From positions 1-53,283 of the forward strand of contig CAYOMP010000004.1 in assembly GCA_964405075.1 (NCBI GenBank): a stretch of 53,283 bases of DNA, written 5' to 3'. Source of the DNA: CAYOMP01 sp964405075. GTDB lineage: Bacteria; Bacillota; Clostridia; Lachnospirales; Lachnospiraceae. Position 1 is the first letter of the stretch. Each line of letters begins with the position of its first letter. Under the pieces are notes generated by a model, which was given only the letters and a program-made list of their open reading frames with translations, did no database searches and was not told where the DNA came from. A program made the position numbers and the translations under genes. Shown piece by piece: positions 52,701 to 53,283 of this stretch.

Positions 52701-53283
52701 CTAATATTGATACAATTATGCTACCAACAACATATAAGGTAGAAAAGAGAAACGAGACAGATTCCTCAGCGACAGTTGACTTATTACATGTAAAATCTGA
52801 AAGTGCAAATCAGGACTTTTTAACTGTACTATTTCCATCGGATGCAGATTCATCACAGAATTTGGAATCAAATAAGATTGATTCAGATTATTCAAATGTA
52901 AATATGTATGAATTGAAGTATACAGAAGATAATGTGACAGACACGGTATACATCATAACAAATGCATCAGATGAGGAGAAAGTTGTATCTATACCGAATG
53001 TTGAAGATACTCTTATTGATTTAAAATCAGCGTCATTAAGTCAATATAGCTCTAATGAAGTTACTGTAAAAGGAAATTCTATGATGTTATTGCAGACAAA
53101 GACAAGCTTTGAAAATGACAATAACGATAATGGAAATTCTAACAGTGACAATAACAAGGATGACAACAATAATAGCAATAATAACAACAGTAATAATAAC
53201 AATAATAACAACGCATCAGGCAACAATGCAGTAAAAGTTACATCAATAGCATTAAACAAAACATCAGTAAGCTTTAATACAAT
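46763..53283 (+). CDS. Very large secreted multi-domain heparinase II/III-like polysaccharide lyase (3' end outside window)
   Basis: The frame is open from ATG 46763 to the window end, more than 2173 residues. Signal peptide to about 38 (basic start, ILACVLATVIAISG, NTYAEE). A Thr/Glu octapeptide repeat covers 65-112. Then come a DNRLRE/CBM96-like domain (130-311), three Ig-like modules (320-605), a helical region (613-860), a second DNRLRE-like domain (885-1058), a helical FIVAR-like stretch (1060-1213) and a jelly-roll-like domain (1213-1415). An alpha-toroid lyase domain (from about 1420) follows, with an EF-hand-like loop (1746-1757). The heparinase II/III beta-domain has His1812, Asn1813 and His1814 in AVAHNHNDQ. 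An Asn-rich linker and the start of a BIG2 domain close the window. The RBS (46731-46736) is far from ATG 46763; GTG 46793 is an alternative start. Confidence 0.87.
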   Translation, partial: MKKARRGKEKVRKGFKSILACVLATVIAISGLPVNTYAEEVKSISEVEVSVETETEETTEKATEETTEEATGETTEGATEETTEEATGETTEETTGETTEETTGETTEENIEETITNTQEVESTIVEEGVSLSPTILRVQLYSDKAGTTPKETPTASSGASSWYLRSDYISFLTFDLSSLKDSMSDCYLTQGIFSVTGAKSGGGADNTATVYCLENAITETSTLPTVTLTDGTSETLTCDNVSKIAKEKVIENQVFYRLNTKTTELDLTNSIYNGLKNGADSVTFLIVSNDNQATGCDLSPATASLQLDFAEYSDEQRVEEAVSNLKEKYTDYCLKEDISLETTDNNGAVIAWSSSNEEVLSSTGVVGTVNGVETVKMTATVSSGAVSEPCEFDFYVCNSVYYSVFVAKKQLEKQLDYLQNTEVSSDIELVTYINDEVTVQWNSDNTDVVDNSGVVTRPAVDGEDVEVKLTATIASKDNTDVYTTYELTVKVLSVTDEDGAGSVASQYMNMLAMIYDGSIVVGDFNLPAVWDATDTTTTEIEWIVKEESEYFTIGSISGDNYPVSVIQPDEEEKVIVTCTVKTTGINNTSYTAKLEKDMTFVVAKRQETSPYGRTSLKNIVDFSKKLYEKINGAEDVVTTANIENIKSEYDLELECNIEEIVENEKYGFLYYPYEYDGDEITSYGVMRIENGTDVTDTTAGALDSTKAADFLDAIQSGESILASEETSAGDYSAAVSEIVSAGSKLFETANIDDTVAVEAIKTAGGNDANRENRLVYSEERKELVLKVWEAKTTLLTNSALYLLSDKRALLEQIAQSENALCGNYDFPHNTYREFRTRRDDELLIYCLSHCVRFRNYDSTAYGLEPMLTHYKEQVIIGDSFYETKIPVKQALAINEQGKSVTCSEASELTVGLNSSGLKRFGLLKFDLSSIQGDIQYASLQVTSKKNDTALNKIYFEPVDTWSGSSAYTTLVEEYGVDTNNALLYDEDNYIASFSPVGNGKNSVISVTDAVLREKNSDGTASFRIQASGVTTYPNGYVGTKNTDYGIESWPCLNVTVGIVNEEELLEKREKILSDKKEFLDSIEVCEIGTYGNYDYSDANAGEYPEDLYEKAITAYEAANTASEVYDIAENLVKLSDAVRVLKDNVILETDIDKNSNLFFTSSEIEELRSKVNSDERIADKYEEMKAVSDELTLSELTAIREAVFNNDTETLDNLGILTYMPIGSGSNTKTIKTSDMTVVGGASASDVAYGEIVVNITPGADYKDNGVKNGYFAFVDDFVIKDSSSNVLGFSNTSFDSDASGWRYTGIDTSYGTADDIAVVGANGEWKTTMTAGEETGALYLENLTSEANGAWVSDRVEMTAGSYSLAMNMKQHVVFLGDGISVRMRFYDNSGNYIGYSDNCCNNFKANLGATAWSTRFQADALVYAITEDDTYAQKCIEDLIIGANDFAQGTEYWMYTNSRPYGLDSYGAVQGGRYVNVLATAYSIVKNYEGWNESDRKLLVQLCAYIMANLNDIRDRSELTPKEAADGTTNWNMDMAIGSAMLGLALKGEEGFEYGVQYYDNGYITLLGQCTEVNIYGQDGAWNESVRYHNAAISKICVFAKAIRNMVGVNWFGTDSAVQLGKSLFYDVLVQTPAYQYEDSFNISTPVYGDHVITNGSEFAYLGMYFDEVAKVNPIQAYSMYKTWKKAGAPLAALSGEENMIENFFAALDYDEAWLTDKGYSLEQAENAYNSIGSTDTGSMSVDANLDGIVTPEENLNVADYWTEIQNASLAENANDYKSHGIMIFRNHFNEIGNESFLSMMANESAVAHNHNDQLAIQMYANGTPLIIDVGIGSYWDLSKATYTLSSSHGLTQFVKEDGSECATLNAASVAPAAAQLDFYASDIYDYMSAQTWLSSSHTDGTITRSIGYLKKDLEAYVIWDKEDGESDGMTAQYNLPIYAKETPVIDYENNVVNVKGFNNTNLDVMFLEGNLSDETANIDTIMLPTTYKVEKRNETDSSATVDLLHVKSESANQDFLTVLFPSDADSSQNLESNKIDSDYSNVNMYELKYTEDNVTDTVYIITNASDEEKVVSIPNVEDTLIDLKSASLSQYSSNEVTVKGNSMMLLQTKTSFENDNNDNGNSNSDNNKDDNNNSNNNNSNNNNNNNASGNNAVKVTSIALNKTSVSFNT
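46955..47098 (+). repeat. Six tandem 24-bp repeats coding for a Thr/Glu octapeptide
   Basis: Units of 24 bp begin at 46955, 46979, 47003, 47027, 47051 and 47075, each near GAAACGACAGAAGAGGCAAC plus a variable end, coding ETTEEATG variants. They form a flexible spacer behind the lyase signal peptide. Because the unit is a multiple of three, slippage would change length without breaking the frame. Confidence 0.85.
53115..53225 (+). repeat. Asn/Asp-rich low-complexity linker (AAT/AAC-rich simple sequence)
   Basis: The sequence is mostly AAC, AAT and GAT codons and encodes an N/D/S-rich linker of about 37 residues, directly before a BIG2 domain that begins AVKVTSIALNKTS. A similar linker precedes BIG2 domains in the peptidase at 18045-18120. 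Confidence 0.8.

Noticed and set aside
53041..53259. Minus-strand Leu-rich frame
   Set aside because: It mirrors the Asn-rich linker of the lyase and is not a plausible protein.

Overview
The window reads as chromosome of a motile, Gram-positive anaerobe of the Clostridia, most likely Lachnospiraceae. The DNA is AT-rich, with AGGAGG-type ribosome binding sites. It carries a bacterial V/A-type ATPase operon, YesM/YesN-type sugar signalling, a chemoreceptor, SHDIRTPMN-type hybrid kinases, and secreted proteins that join Asn-rich linkers to BIG2 Ig-like domains. The family is inferred from gene content only; no rRNA or tRNA gene was seen.

Layout. (1) 1-4245: the end of an ABC-type permease, a 5'-truncated PAP2 phosphatase, a membrane-anchored XRE regulator, and an ABC efflux pair behind a MerR-type promoter with its MerR/GyrI-like regulator downstream. 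(2) 4564-5970: an AGCS sodium:amino-acid symporter, convergent with the next operon and sharing a terminator with it. (3) 14671-6015, minus strand: a nine-gene V-type ATPase operon in the order G/H, C, I, K, F, E, A, B, D. (4) 15087-18629: trmB, a 50-residue antitoxin-like gene and a secreted papain-like peptidase with BIG2 domains. (5) 19048-27130: two tandem hybrid histidine kinases, the first with an embedded GGDEF domain, followed by a PilZ/YcgR-like protein, so a likely cyclic-di-GMP signalling unit. (6) 27286-53283: a polysaccharide-utilization locus.

The polysaccharide locus has a divergent AraC regulator and an operon of cytoplasmic enzymes without signal peptides: GH28-like, GH88 unsaturated glucuronyl hydrolase, GH31, a discoidin-like protein, ROK sugar kinase, mannose-6-phosphate isomerase and GH43 beta-xylosidase. 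A chemoreceptor follows, then a lipoprotein and two permeases for oligosaccharide import (no ATPase), then a YesM/YesN two-component pair. Last is a very large secreted heparinase II/III-like lyase that runs off the window. The proposed flow is: the secreted lyase cuts an acidic polysaccharide to unsaturated oligosaccharides; the ABC importer takes them up; GH88, GH43, GH31 and the GH28-like enzyme dismantle them; and the kinase and isomerase feed mannose or fructose into glycolysis. The gene set fits a uronate-, xylose- and mannose-containing polymer such as a glucuronomannan-type gum, but the substrate is inference.

Most notable beyond the gene list are two mutually exclusive hairpins before the YesM-type kinase (43079-43167), one of which hides its ribosome binding site; a GH28 with its catalytic aspartates at canonical spacing but without the usual galacturonate-binding residues; and the large multi-module lyase.
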